DNA of 40,569 nt from positions 1 through 40,569 of the forward strand of contig JAGQUX010000023.1 of the NCBI GenBank assembly GCA_020438215.1. Direction: 5' to 3'. The notes below the pieces were generated by a model. It saw nothing but the letters and a program-made list of their open reading frames with translations, did no database searches and was not told where the DNA came from. Positions within the stretch are counted from its first letter, which is position 1, and each line of letters opens with the position of its first letter. The translations under genes were made by a program, and so were the position numbers. This DNA is from Armatimonadota bacterium. Lineage in GTDB: Bacteria; Armatimonadota; Fimbriimonadia; Fimbriimonadales; Fimbriimonadaceae. This document shows positions 25,798 through 33,946 of this stretch, one piece after another.

Positions 25798-26808
25798 ATG
25801 AAAATGAAATTGATTTATACGCTGGGTGCCTTGCTGGCGCTGGGTTCCACCGCTAACGCACAGTTGACCTTCAACTTTACAGGCTCTGTCCCCACCAACG
25901 TCGCACAAGCATTCCAAGATGCTGGCGATCAATGGTCAGCCATCTTCAACGACAACGTCACCATCAACATTCAGCTCGGCTGGACAAACCTCGGTCCATC
26001 GACCCTGGGTTCTGCCGGTAGTGCCGCGATCACTACAACTTATACCGATACGCGCAACTCGCTCATCGCGGATGCAACAAGCACCGACGACTCTACCGCT
26101 ACCAGCAACCTTTCCACCACCCTTGAATTCTTGAACAACCGCACTTCTGAAAACGGCAACACCGCAACGCCGTATCTGGATAACAACGGCTCGCTCAATA
26201 ACACAAGCATCCGCATGAATCGTGCGGCGGCCAAAGCAATTGGCCTTGTCGCTGCCAATTCCACCACCAGCGATGCGTCAATCACTTTCAACTCGAACTT
26301 TAGTTGGGATTTCGACCCCACCAACGGCATTACTGCTGGTCAATTTGACCTCGTAGGCGTTGCCGCTCACGAAATCGGACACGCGCTTGGTTTCACCAGC
26401 GGCGTAGATCACCACGACATCAATGCGGGTAGCTCGGAAGACTCCTACTGGCTCCACCCCCTCGATTTCTACCGATACAACAACAGCGGTTCCCGAGATT
26501 TCACCGTTGGCAACACCGATAAGTTCTTCAGCATTGATGGAGGCTCCACTATTGGCGCGCAATTCTCAACTGGGCGAGTCAATGGCGACGGTCAACAAGC
26601 CAGCCACTGGAAAGACAACCTGGGCCTCGGCATCATGGATCCCACCGGCGCACCAGGAGAGCTCTTGACAATCTCTGCAAACGACATCCAAGCTCTGGAC
26701 GTCATCGGTTGGGATCGCGTGGACGCTGTTCCAGAACCAACCACAATGGCTTTCCTCGGTGCAGGCGCACTCGCTCTGCTCCGCAAGCGACGCAAAACCA
26801 ACGTGTAA
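25798..26808 (+). CDS. PEP-CTERM zinc metalloprotease, copy 2
   Basis: A 336-aa paralogue of the preceding gene with the same order: signal peptide LIYTLGALLALGSTANAQ, a domain starting NVAQAFQDAGDQWSAIFND, the zinc motif AHEIGHALGFTSGVD, a stretch with GDGQQASHWKDNLGLGIMDP, and the C-terminal VPEPTTMAFLGAGA with RKRRK. The signal peptides, C-termini and zinc regions are nearly identical between copies, while the region between residues 60 and 170 and the insert after the zinc motif differ more. A TTG at 25786 is an alternative start in frame. Both flanks are duplicated too, so the pair arose by tandem duplication or was homogenised. Substrate is unknown. Confidence 0.8.
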   Translation: MKMKLIYTLGALLALGSTANAQLTFNFTGSVPTNVAQAFQDAGDQWSAIFNDNVTINIQLGWTNLGPSTLGSAGSAAITTTYTDTRNSLIADATSTDDSTATSNLSTTLEFLNNRTSENGNTATPYLDNNGSLNNTSIRMNRAAAKAIGLVAANSTTSDASITFNSNFSWDFDPTNGITAGQFDLVGVAAHEIGHALGFTSGVDHHDINAGSSEDSYWLHPLDFYRYNNSGSRDFTVGNTDKFFSIDGGSTIGAQFSTGRVNGDGQQASHWKDNLGLGIMDPTGAPGELLTISANDIQALDVIGWDRVDAVPEPTTMAFLGAGALALLRKRRKTNV

Positions 26809-26835
26809 GCTCGAAGCCGTACTCTCTTCTCAATC

Positions 26836-26873
26836 AACCGCTTTTGGATTCTCTCCAAGGGCGGTTTTTCTTT
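26836..26873 (+). terminator. Terminator of metalloprotease copy 2
   Basis: AACCGC with TTTTGGA pairs with TCCAAGG and GCGGTT across a short loop, followed by TTTTTCTTT. It touches the stop codon of the converging GNAT gene. Confidence 0.75.
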
Positions 26874-27282
26874 ACCGTCCGCTCTGGTTATCGTAGTTAC
26901 GGAGCGACATCGCCGTCTTCGCCGACATCCCCAAGCTCAAATAAAACTCCCGCAAAGCCGGATCGCATGTCAAATCAATCATGTAGTAATCCTTCAGCTT
27001 CATCAACATCAACCGCAAAAGCTCCTTCCCAATCCCTTGCGAGCGATATTCCGGCACAACCTCAATCAGCGGCAAATAAGCGGAAAGCACCCCATCCGTA
27101 TGCGCGGTGATAAAACCAACTACTCGCGAACCCTCTTTCGCCAAAACAATCTCATCCGATTTCTGCAGAAGCTCCAAGTGCTTCTCCGGCGACGGAGGAT
27201 TCGGCCAACCTTCAAAAAAGCCATGCAGATCGTCCGCCGTGACTTCGCCCAACTGATCGGTATAGGTGACCATAGAACCCAT
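26872..27282 (-). CDS. GNAT family N-acetyltransferase
   Basis: A 136-aa GNAT-fold acetyltransferase. The acetyl-CoA loop is EYRSQGIGKELLRLML (about residues 82-97), preceded by the beta4 strand AYLPLIEVVP and followed by a C-terminal REFYLSLGM segment typical of the family. The acceptor substrate is not readable from sequence. AGGGA lies 5 nt before the ATG at 27282, so this start is used rather than the longer frame running to 27372, which would overlap the divergent mqnD promoter. It converges on the metalloprotease terminator. Confidence 0.8.
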   Translation of the reverse strand: MGSMVTYTDQLGEVTADDLHGFFEGWPNPPSPEKHLELLQKSDEIVLAKEGSRVVGFITAHTDGVLSAYLPLIEVVPEYRSQGIGKELLRLMLMKLKDYYMIDLTCDPALREFYLSLGMSAKTAMSLRNYDNQSGR

Positions 27283-27361
27283 TTTCCCTGTTCTGCCATC
27301 CAAATTGCCCGCACATTTCCCGCCTTTTCCATCGCAGGCCCTGGGAACGAAGCAGGGAATT

Positions 27362-27371
27362 GGTAGGCTCA
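27362..27371 (+). promoter_or_regulatory. Extended -10 box GGTAGGCTCA before mqnD
   Basis: GGTAGGCTCA (hexamer TAGGCT, 27364-27369) lies 5 nt from the hexamer end to the ATG, with GCAGGGAA just upstream. The identical 10-mer precedes the FAH-family gene at 36249. A leaderless mRNA is predicted. Confidence 0.5.
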
Positions 27372-27374
27372 AAA

Positions 27375-28223
27375 ATGATGAAGATCAGGCTGGGCCACTC
27401 GCCCGATTCCGACGATGCATTCATGTTTTGGGGGCTGGCTGAAGGCCCGGTGAAATCGGATTACGAATTCGAGCACATCCTCCGCGATATCCAAACCCTC
27501 AACGAATGGGCAAAGGAAGGCAAACTGGAATCCAGCGCGGTCAGCGTCCACGCTTTTGCCTACGTCGCCGATAAATACGCTCTCCTTCGCCACGGAGGCA
27601 GTTTCGGTGAAGGCTATGGCCCGATGATCGTTGCCAAGCGCGATATCCCGCTCGACGAACTCAAAACCCTCAAGATTGCTGTTCCTGGCACCCTCACCTC
27701 CGCGTTCCTCGAGCTCAACCTCTGGTTCGAAGACAAGTACGGCCCGGAAGTCAAGCCGATCTACGATGTTGTCCCATTCGATGAAATCATCCCCGCCATC
27801 CAAGCAGGGAAGTTCGAAGCGGGGCTCATCATCCACGAAGGCCAACTTACCTACGAACGCGAAGGTATGGTCGAAATCGCTAACATGGGCAAATGGTGGC
27901 GTGACAAAACCGGTGGACTCCCGCTCCCTCTCGGTGTGAATGTCGTCCGCAAGGACCTCGGTGAAGACGGCTGCAAAGAAGTCTCCCGATGTATGCGAGA
28001 ATCCATCTCCGCATCCCTCGAAAACCGCGACACTGCCCTCAAATACGCTCTTCGCTTTGCTCGCGGCATGGATACAGAAACCAGTGATGAGTTCGTTGGT
28101 ATGTACGTCAATGAGCGCACCCGCGACATGGGCGACGAAGGCGTCAAAGCCATTAAGCTCCTCCTCAGCGAAGGCGCGCGCATCGGCTTGGTTCCCGCCG
28201 TCGAAGTCGAAGTCATCGACTAA
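27375..28223 (+). CDS. mqnD: 1,4-dihydroxy-6-naphthoate synthase, futalosine pathway
   Basis: MqnD makes 1,4-dihydroxy-6-naphthoate in the futalosine route to menaquinone. The 282-aa protein has a periplasmic-binding-protein fold. The N-terminal LGHSPDSDDAFMFWGL corresponds to the SPCPNDTF motif of MqnD rather than the MqnA form. The catalytic His lies in AGLIIHEGQLTYEREG, followed by WWRDKTGGLPLPLGVNVVRKDLG, which closely resembles what I recall of the Thermus enzyme. The start is ATG at 27375 or the next codon, also ATG; the -10-like box just before suggests leaderless translation. No other mqn gene is in the window. MqnA is the main alternative. Confidence 0.8.
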   Translation: MMKIRLGHSPDSDDAFMFWGLAEGPVKSDYEFEHILRDIQTLNEWAKEGKLESSAVSVHAFAYVADKYALLRHGGSFGEGYGPMIVAKRDIPLDELKTLKIAVPGTLTSAFLELNLWFEDKYGPEVKPIYDVVPFDEIIPAIQAGKFEAGLIIHEGQLTYEREGMVEIANMGKWWRDKTGGLPLPLGVNVVRKDLGEDGCKEVSRCMRESISASLENRDTALKYALRFARGMDTETSDEFVGMYVNERTRDMGDEGVKAIKLLLSEGARIGLVPAVEVEVID

Positions 28224-28236
28224 GCCGAACAGCTAG

Positions 28237-28273
28237 AAAAAATCCCCGGTTCAATCAGAACTAGGGATTTTTT
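28237..28273. terminator. Bidirectional terminator between mqnD and the E2 gene
   Basis: AAAAAATCCC (28237-28246) pairs with GGGATTTTTT ending at 28273. A-rich and T-rich flanks allow it to serve mqnD on plus and the E2 gene on minus. Confidence 0.75.
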
Positions 28274-28291
28274 ATCGCAAAAATAGGTGTC

Positions 28292-29614
28292 TTACTTGAA
28301 GAACTCAAAGTTCTCAAGCTTCGACTTGAAGCGTTGCAAGAACCGACCAGCGGTCAAACCGTCCACCAATCGGTGATCGTATGTCAGCACCACATTCATG
28401 ATGCTCCGCACCGCAATCATCCCATTGATGATAACCGGGGTCTCCTTGATGCCGTAGACGCCGGCAATGCCGCTTTGAGGAGCATTGATCATCGGTGTGC
28501 CGAGAACCGCACCATAGCTACCTGGATTCGTTAGGGTGAACGTACCGCCCTTGACATCTTCCACGCCCAGTGAGTTTCCGCGTGCGGCCTTAGCAATGCC
28601 TTCCAAATCCTTCGCAATATCCACCAGCGACTTGCTTTCGCAGTTGCGAATTACCGGGACAATCAAACCGCCCGAGCCATCTTCGCCGAGGCTCACCGCC
28701 ACGCCCATATGAACGCGATTGTTCTTGATAATCTGATCACCTTCCAATGCCGCATTCAGCATCGGGAATTCCATCAGACATTCCGCCAGGGCCTTGATAA
28801 AGAATGGAGTGTAAGTCAGCTTGACGCCGTTCGTTGCCAAGAAATTGTCTTTGTTGGTGGATCGGAAGTTCACCAGACCCGTGACATCAACATCAATCAA
28901 CGTACTGACAACCGGAACCTGCGAAGATCGAACCATCGCATCCGCGATCATCTTCCGCATTCCAACGAGCTTGGAAACTTCTTGATCTGGCCCAGCCGTT
29001 ACCGGTGCCGCCGGAGCCGCAGGCTTCGCCGCGGGAGCAGGTGTCGGGGTTGCAGCTGGTGCAGAAACGGGAGCCGGTGCCGCTGTTGGTGCCGAACCGG
29101 AAGCCCGATTCGAAAGATAAGTCTCGACGTCGCTCTTGGTGACGCGACCGCCTTGACCAGTACCCGCGATCATGGCAAGCTCGCCATCATTCAAACCGTG
29201 CTCTTTGGCCATTGCGCGGACAAGGGGGGTGTACCAGCGCTTTTCGCCATCTGCAGCAACCGCAGGAGCAGCAGTCTCTTCAACGGGAGTAGCCGCCGCA
29301 GGCGCAGATTCCGCCGCCGGAGCACTCGATGTCGAGGCAGGAACTCCGTTCGCCAACATTTCCTTGGCCTTGGCTTCATCTTCTTCGATGACGCCCATTT
29401 CGGAGAAAACTTCAACTTGATCGCCTTCCGCGATCGTGATTTTGACTAGGATTCCGGTTGCCGGTGCGGGGAGTTCGGTATTGACCTTGTCGGTCATGAT
29501 TTCCACAACGGGTTCGTCTTCCTTGACAAAATCGCCCACATTTTTCAGCCAGCGGCTAACCGTTCCTTCATGAACAGATTCGCCGAGTTCCGGCATGAGG
29601 ATTTCCACAGCCAT
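28292..29614 (-). CDS. Dihydrolipoamide acyltransferase (E2) of a 2-oxoacid dehydrogenase complex
   Basis: A 440-aa E2 core subunit that moves acyl groups from E1 to coenzyme A. Domains in order: one lipoyl domain (1-75) with the lipoylated K43 in EIMTDKVNTELPA; an Ala/Pro-rich linker; an E1/E3-binding domain (about 127-170, WYTPLVRAMAKEHGL..GQGGRVTKSDVETYL); a second Ala/Pro linker; and the catalytic domain with the active-site His in YDHRLVDGLTAGRFL. It probably partners PdhA and PdhB encoded 4 kb away on the other strand. The single lipoyl domain fits acetyl-, branched-chain- or succinyl-transferases, so substrate is inferred from pdhAB. ATG at 29614 is preferred to a TTG at 29623; CATAAT lies just upstream. 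Confidence 0.85.
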   Translation of the reverse strand: MAVEILMPELGESVHEGTVSRWLKNVGDFVKEDEPVVEIMTDKVNTELPAPATGILVKITIAEGDQVEVFSEMGVIEEDEAKAKEMLANGVPASTSSAPAAESAPAAATPVEETAAPAVAADGEKRWYTPLVRAMAKEHGLNDGELAMIAGTGQGGRVTKSDVETYLSNRASGSAPTAAPAPVSAPAATPTPAPAAKPAAPAAPVTAGPDQEVSKLVGMRKMIADAMVRSSQVPVVSTLIDVDVTGLVNFRSTNKDNFLATNGVKLTYTPFFIKALAECLMEFPMLNAALEGDQIIKNNRVHMGVAVSLGEDGSGGLIVPVIRNCESKSLVDIAKDLEGIAKAARGNSLGVEDVKGGTFTLTNPGSYGAVLGTPMINAPQSGIAGVYGIKETPVIINGMIAVRSIMNVVLTYDHRLVDGLTAGRFLQRFKSKLENFEFFK

Positions 29615-29680
29615 GATCTTCAATTATGGCTGAATCTGACACGGGCCTAAGAACCTTTCGCGCAGATTCAGCCTATCGAA

Positions 29681-30616
29681 TCAAACGTTTGCTTCCAAGA
29701 ACGAACGCAAATCTTCTTCGTTGACCAGCGGCTCACCCGGAGCAACATTGTTTAGCTTGCCTTCCAACATCCACTTTTCGAGTTCATCAACCAAGCTAAA
29801 CAGGTGATCAAACGAATCAACAATAAACAGAAGCGGCTGATAATGATCAATCTCAAAATACTGATTGACAACCCATTCCAGTTGGCAGGGGTAGCGTTGA
29901 ACATCCGGAGATTCAATACAATATTCCAGCTCACCGTAGCTAGAAAGCAAGCCAGAGCCATACGCCTTCAGCCCGCCACTCGCACTATCCTTCATCAAGC
30001 CAAATTCAATCGTGAACCAGAAGAACCGCGCCATCGCTTTGATGATGCTATCCACTCGGCGAACCTGCTCATCCTTATCCTTGATCTCCTGACACATCTG
30101 CGCCGCCGTCCGCGCACACTCGCCAAACCGAACCAAGGTATCCGCAAACGCCTTGTCCGTATGCATGGGGACGTGACCAGAAATATCATGAAAAATATCT
30201 GGCTCCGGCAGATAGTCCAGCTTCTCCGCTTTACGAATCGTAATCGTTGTAGGGAAGTCGCGATTCCGCAAGCAATCGAAAAACTGATACGCCGGCACAT
30301 AGCCCGCCACCGCCTTCGCTTTGAACCCGGTCAGTGGATTCAAAAACTTATTGACATCTTCCAGCCTCGGCATCCGCTCCGGATCGAGGCAAAGATTCTC
30401 AATCCCTCGGATAAAGTGCTCGTTTGCATACTTCTCCCAGTGCGGCAACATCCGTGCATAAAGCCGCTTCCATGTGTCGTGATTCTCCTCGGAATACAGG
30501 GAATACGGTTGATCAATAAATACTTCGCCTTGGGTGCGCGCCTTCTCAATGTAAGGTGCCTCGGTGGTGGTCATGCCGATACCCGGCGTAAAGTCAGACT
30601 CCAAGACAGATGCCAT
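29681..30616 (-). CDS. phhA: Phenylalanine-4-hydroxylase
   Basis: A non-haem iron, pterin-dependent monooxygenase that converts phenylalanine to tyrosine in the cytoplasm. The 311-aa protein has the iron ligands H143 and H148 in PDIFHDISGHVPMHTD and E204 in FWFTIEFGL, matching the two-His-one-Glu triad. The N-terminal segment TWKRLYARMLPHW and the GLLSSYGELEYC stretch are also family features. It lacks the regulatory ACT domain of animal enzymes, like other bacterial forms. TAAACT lies 6 nt before the ATG, which suggests a leaderless mRNA. No pterin-recycling gene is adjacent. Confidence 0.93.
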   Translation of the reverse strand: MASVLESDFTPGIGMTTTEAPYIEKARTQGEVFIDQPYSLYSEENHDTWKRLYARMLPHWEKYANEHFIRGIENLCLDPERMPRLEDVNKFLNPLTGFKAKAVAGYVPAYQFFDCLRNRDFPTTITIRKAEKLDYLPEPDIFHDISGHVPMHTDKAFADTLVRFGECARTAAQMCQEIKDKDEQVRRVDSIIKAMARFFWFTIEFGLMKDSASGGLKAYGSGLLSSYGELEYCIESPDVQRYPCQLEWVVNQYFEIDHYQPLLFIVDSFDHLFSLVDELEKWMLEGKLNNVAPGEPLVNEEDLRSFLEANV

Positions 30617-30622
30617 GCTTTT

Positions 30623-30628
30623 AGTTTA
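30623..30628 (-). promoter_or_regulatory. -10-like box TAAACT before phhA
   Basis: TAAACT on the minus strand ends 6 nt before the phhA ATG, and no Shine-Dalgarno is present. It fits the TANNNT pattern of predicted leaderless promoters in this window. Confidence 0.4.
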
Positions 30629-30655
30629 CTGAGAAATCAACCGCACCAAACGGAA

Positions 30656-30683
30656 AAAGCCGGTGCTCGTTGACACCGGCTTT
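30656..30683 (-). terminator. Terminator of the lacI-GH13-pseudopilin operon
   Basis: AAAGCCGGTG and CACCGGCTTT form a 10-bp stem with an 8-nt loop; TTTTT follows on the minus strand. It lies 27 nt after the stop of the small membrane protein gene. Confidence 0.8.
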
Positions 30684-30709
30684 GAGTTTTGTCTTTTGCG
30701 AACGGATTC

Positions 30710-31000
30710 TTACTGTCCAGAATTCTGGCGAGCAGACATTTCGCTTTCGCGACCAGGTGAAAATGAACCTGGACTTGCTCCACCCGGAGCCGTTGTTGGG
30801 GCGGGAGCCTGCGTCTGAGGCTGACCTCCCCCACCCGGACGTCGAGCGCGCTCGACTTCTAATTGCATTTGGGCAACATCAGGGTCTTCTTTGGCGGTGC
30901 CCCCGGCTTTGCTCATGAACGTGAAACCGAGGAAACCGATCACAGCGACTGCCGCCGCGATGATCCCTCCGATTGCGAGTGGGGAAAGTTCTTTCTTCAT
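30710..31000 (-). CDS. Small membrane-anchored Pro/Gly-rich protein
   Basis: A 96-aa protein not recognised as a named family. It has one N-terminal membrane helix (PLAIGGIIAAAVAVIGFLGFTF, about 7-28), then a tail rich in Gly, Pro, Gln, Ala and Thr (GGGGQPQTQAPAPTT) that is probably disordered and outside the membrane. It begins 6 nt after the pseudopilin stop and ends just before a strong terminator, so it is the last gene of a four-gene operon. A link to pilus-like assembly is a guess from position only. Confidence 0.6.
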   Translation of the reverse strand: MKKELSPLAIGGIIAAAVAVIGFLGFTFMSKAGGTAKEDPDVAQMQLEVERARRPGGGGQPQTQAPAPTTAPGGASPGSFSPGRESEMSARQNSGQ

Positions 31001-31006
31001 TTCAGA

Positions 31007-31843
31007 TTATTCGCCCGGGATGGTGCAAACACCGACGTCGCCAGCGTTCCACGGCCAGTCGAGACAGACAATGCCTTGATCCCAGAAAGTATCGTTCACT
31101 GCGCCAAATGCACCCTCTTTGTATCCAGGAAGCAAGTAACCGTGCGGAGTGCCGTCACCAGCCGTTCCATTCACTTTCATGAACTTCGCGTGGGTGTCGG
31201 CGTATGTCCAAATGGTTCCTTCACCGTAGGCGGACATGATCTCGCCGTACGGTGCGCGAGCGTCACTCGCCGGTAGGTTGTTTCGCCGAGTTGTGTACAT
31301 GCCATGACCGTCTTGCCATTCAATCTTGTTAAAGATCGTTGGGTCGGTATAAGCTGGTTGTGGCTTCAAACCAAACATAACCGTCGCCGCTGGATCAGGA
31401 GCGTAGGTGCCGCTAATTGGTGCTTGGAACAGGGTTGTCCCCCAGCCAAATGTCGGGTTGACCGCTACACCACGGAAGTAGTTATGCGCAATCGCAATAC
31501 TTCGTCGGGTTTTGCCATACGGAGTGTCGTACTTCGGTCGGCTATCTTCGCCCGAATTCAACATCGCGTAATTCTTCATGTACGGTTGGATGTTCTTGTC
31601 CCAAGTCTTAGCTGGGTCAGCAGCATCATAACCGATGATCGCCTTCAGCGGCACCATGTCATCGTAGTCAGACATGTAGATCATAACGGCAGTACCGTTT
31701 TGCTTCATGTTCGAAATCATGACGGTCTTCTTTGCCGCCAGCTTCGCCTGAGCAAAGACCGGGAAGAGAATGGCCGCAAGAATTGCGATAATCGCAATCA
31801 CGACCAGCAGTTCGATAAGCGTAAACGCATTTCGTTTTTTCAT
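31007..31843 (-). CDS. Type IV pseudopilin-like protein, H-X9-DG group
   Basis: A 278-aa protein with a class III prepilin signal: KKRNAFTLIELLVVIAIIAI, with cleavage expected before Phe and the Glu-5 equivalent in place. The helix continues AAILFPVFAQAK, typical of Armatimonadota pseudopilins. The C-terminal domain contains GTIWTYADTHAKFMKVNG, the prepilin-associated H-X9-DG-type segment with Thr replacing Gly. Such proteins are abundant in Planctomycetota and Armatimonadota, with roles not well established. The ATG at 31843 directly precedes the signal; longer in-frame starts exist at 31867 and 31888. It lies 41 nt behind a GH13 gene and may be surface-exposed. Confidence 0.85.
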   Translation of the reverse strand: MKKRNAFTLIELLVVIAIIAILAAILFPVFAQAKLAAKKTVMISNMKQNGTAVMIYMSDYDDMVPLKAIIGYDAADPAKTWDKNIQPYMKNYAMLNSGEDSRPKYDTPYGKTRRSIAIAHNYFRGVAVNPTFGWGTTLFQAPISGTYAPDPAATVMFGLKPQPAYTDPTIFNKIEWQDGHGMYTTRRNNLPASDARAPYGEIMSAYGEGTIWTYADTHAKFMKVNGTAGDGTPHGYLLPGYKEGAFGAVNDTFWDQGIVCLDWPWNAGDVGVCTIPGE

Positions 31844-31884
31844 TACAGGTTCACCAGATGAGTTCATTATGAATTCAAAGCCGT

Positions 31885-33942
31885 TCACTTTTTCACCACC
31901 ACGGCGCCAAAGCGAGCCGGAACTTCGAGCTCAATTGTTTGGTTTGGCCCAAGAGCCAAGGTCTTGTCCGAAAGAGCCTCCACGAGTTGCCCCGTCAGCC
32001 CGTCACCCAATCCTTTCGGAACGTTCACTTTCACCGTGCGCGTTACTCCAGATCGGTTGAGAACAATCAACGCAGACTCTCCCTTGGCTCTGCGTCCATA
32101 AACGACAATTCCTTGCTGATCGTCGGTCATCACCACTACGGGATCACCCACCATCAGCGCATCGGAAGCCAACCGAGTTTTGATCAGCTTTCGATAAACT
32201 TCATTAATTCGGAACGGATCACCCTTGCGATCCCATTCCATGCCTCGGCGATTATCAGGGTCAACTCCCCCTTCCATTCCGATTTCGTCGCCGTAATAGA
32301 TACAAGGCGTGCCCACCCAAGTCAGCAGGGCAATCGCTGCCAGCCGCGCCGATTCGCCGCCATGTTTGCCCAGCGATGCAATCCGAGGCGTATCATGGCT
32401 CCCAACCAGGTTCAGCATATTGCGGGCCACTGCTGGAGACGTAGTGCAGTACGCTTCCATGAGTGCAGAGACAAACTCGCTTGGAGTGGATTCTTCCGTT
32501 GCCGCGAATCTCAAAACAGCAGTTCGGAACGGATAGTTCATTGCCGAATCCCACTGGTCACCATTCAACCACGGCGAAGAATCGCCCCAGTTCTCGCCCA
32601 GAATCCAGCGATCTTGGTTCGTTGTCTTCAAATGCCGCCGGAATTTGCGCCAAAACTCCATCGGAATTTCATTGGCAACATCCAGCCGCCACCCATCGAT
32701 CGATGCTTCTTTCTCCCAAAAATCCAGCACACTCAGAACGTAGTCAGTCACTTCTGGATTCATGATGTTCAGCTTTGGCATGCGCTGGAAACCTGCCCAT
32801 CCCTCGTAATCCGGGTTCGGTTTCACTCGAATCGGATACTTGTTGACAAAATACCAATCCTTATAGCGCGAGTTCTCCTGCGCTTCCAACAGATCAACAA
32901 AAGCAGGGAAGTTCACCCCCGTATGATTGAAAACCCCATCCAATACCGTTCGGATTCCGTTCGATTTCAGATTCTTGGTCAGCGAAGCAAAATCCTTGTT
33001 CGTCCCAATCTTTGGGTCAATCTTCTTGTAATCCGTGGTCGAATATCTGTGATTCGACTGACTCTCAAATACGGGATTGAAGTAAATCGCATTGATCCCT
33101 AGATCACGCAGATAGGGAATCTTTGCTTGGATGCCAGCCGCATCGCCACCCATGAAATTTTCATAAGTTGGTTCGCCATCCCAAGGGGTCACATCCGCTG
33201 GATCATTCGATTTATCGCCATTGAAGAAGCGATCTGGGAAAATTTGGTAGAAAACGCTTCGCTCCACCCAGCTCGGAACCTGAAACTGCTTGAGCCTCCC
33301 GAGATCCACCCAGAATTGGTCACTCTTAAATCCCCCTGTACCAAACTGGGGTAGTACTTCGTACTTCAGTGTGCCGTCCCGAATCTCAAAGGAATAGAGT
33401 GTGAGATGTTCAACATCCGGAACTCGCACCTCACGAATCTCGATATGCTCGCCCCGAGTCAGAACATCCATTGGATACTCCCTCTCGTACATCTTCAGGA
33501 CAATCGACTCAGCATCACCCGCCCGCAATTTCAGCCGAAAAACAAGATCCCCATGATCGTAGTAAATGCCTCCATGACTAACAACCGAGAGACTCAGCTT
33601 TCCATCACCCGCAACCGCTGGTGTATCGAAATCGGAGGGAAGAGCATGGAGGACAGAGTTCGTGTGTCCGCCCCCATCCGTGAAAGTGCGCTTGTTGGCT
33701 GGATCAAGAATCCACTCTTCGCCATTCAAAACAAACTTGTACTGATGCTCACCCATCGGCAGAGTAACTTTCCGCCGCCAAGTATTGGAGCCCGCATCCC
33801 GCACCATCGGATCGGCATCCTTGTTCCATCCATTAAATGTCCCCGCCACATTGACGCGCAAGTACTCTTTTTCAGCCGTGAATACGAATTCATGCTGAAT
33901 GAGACTTTGTCCTATGGTCAATGCTAAAGCAGGGGTGATCAT
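31885..33942 (-). CDS. GH13 neopullulanase/cyclomaltodextrinase-like enzyme with N-terminal CBM48-like domain
   Basis: A 685-aa glycoside hydrolase family 13 protein acting on alpha-1,4-glucans such as maltodextrins or cyclodextrins. Residues 17-100 are a glycogen-binding-like module (VNVAGTFNGWNKDADPM, HQYKFVLNGEEWI). Residues 110-215 form a second beta domain like CBM34, and the barrel starts at SVFYQIFPDRFFNGD. Catalytic residues are D421 in GWRLDVANE, E450 in WILGENWGD and D517 in GSHDTPR. IFPDRF and the MGGD loop resemble the GH13_20 subfamily. The N-terminus is weakly hydrophobic and not a clear signal peptide, so the enzyme may be cytoplasmic. It starts 4 nt after the lacI stop, which strongly suggests regulation by that repressor. 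Confidence 0.88.
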   Translation of the reverse strand: MITPALALTIGQSLIQHEFVFTAEKEYLRVNVAGTFNGWNKDADPMVRDAGSNTWRRKVTLPMGEHQYKFVLNGEEWILDPANKRTFTDGGGHTNSVLHALPSDFDTPAVAGDGKLSLSVVSHGGIYYDHGDLVFRLKLRAGDAESIVLKMYEREYPMDVLTRGEHIEIREVRVPDVEHLTLYSFEIRDGTLKYEVLPQFGTGGFKSDQFWVDLGRLKQFQVPSWVERSVFYQIFPDRFFNGDKSNDPADVTPWDGEPTYENFMGGDAAGIQAKIPYLRDLGINAIYFNPVFESQSNHRYSTTDYKKIDPKIGTNKDFASLTKNLKSNGIRTVLDGVFNHTGVNFPAFVDLLEAQENSRYKDWYFVNKYPIRVKPNPDYEGWAGFQRMPKLNIMNPEVTDYVLSVLDFWEKEASIDGWRLDVANEIPMEFWRKFRRHLKTTNQDRWILGENWGDSSPWLNGDQWDSAMNYPFRTAVLRFAATEESTPSEFVSALMEAYCTTSPAVARNMLNLVGSHDTPRIASLGKHGGESARLAAIALLTWVGTPCIYYGDEIGMEGGVDPDNRRGMEWDRKGDPFRINEVYRKLIKTRLASDALMVGDPVVVMTDDQQGIVVYGRRAKGESALIVLNRSGVTRTVKVNVPKGLGDGLTGQLVEALSDKTLALGPNQTIELEVPARFGAVVVKK

Positions 33943-33946
33943 TCAA

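Noticed and set aside
31939-33102. Plus-strand frame of 387 codons opposite the neopullulanase-like gene
   Set aside because: Antisense shadow of a GH13 gene with all catalytic residues; no motif in the opposite reading.
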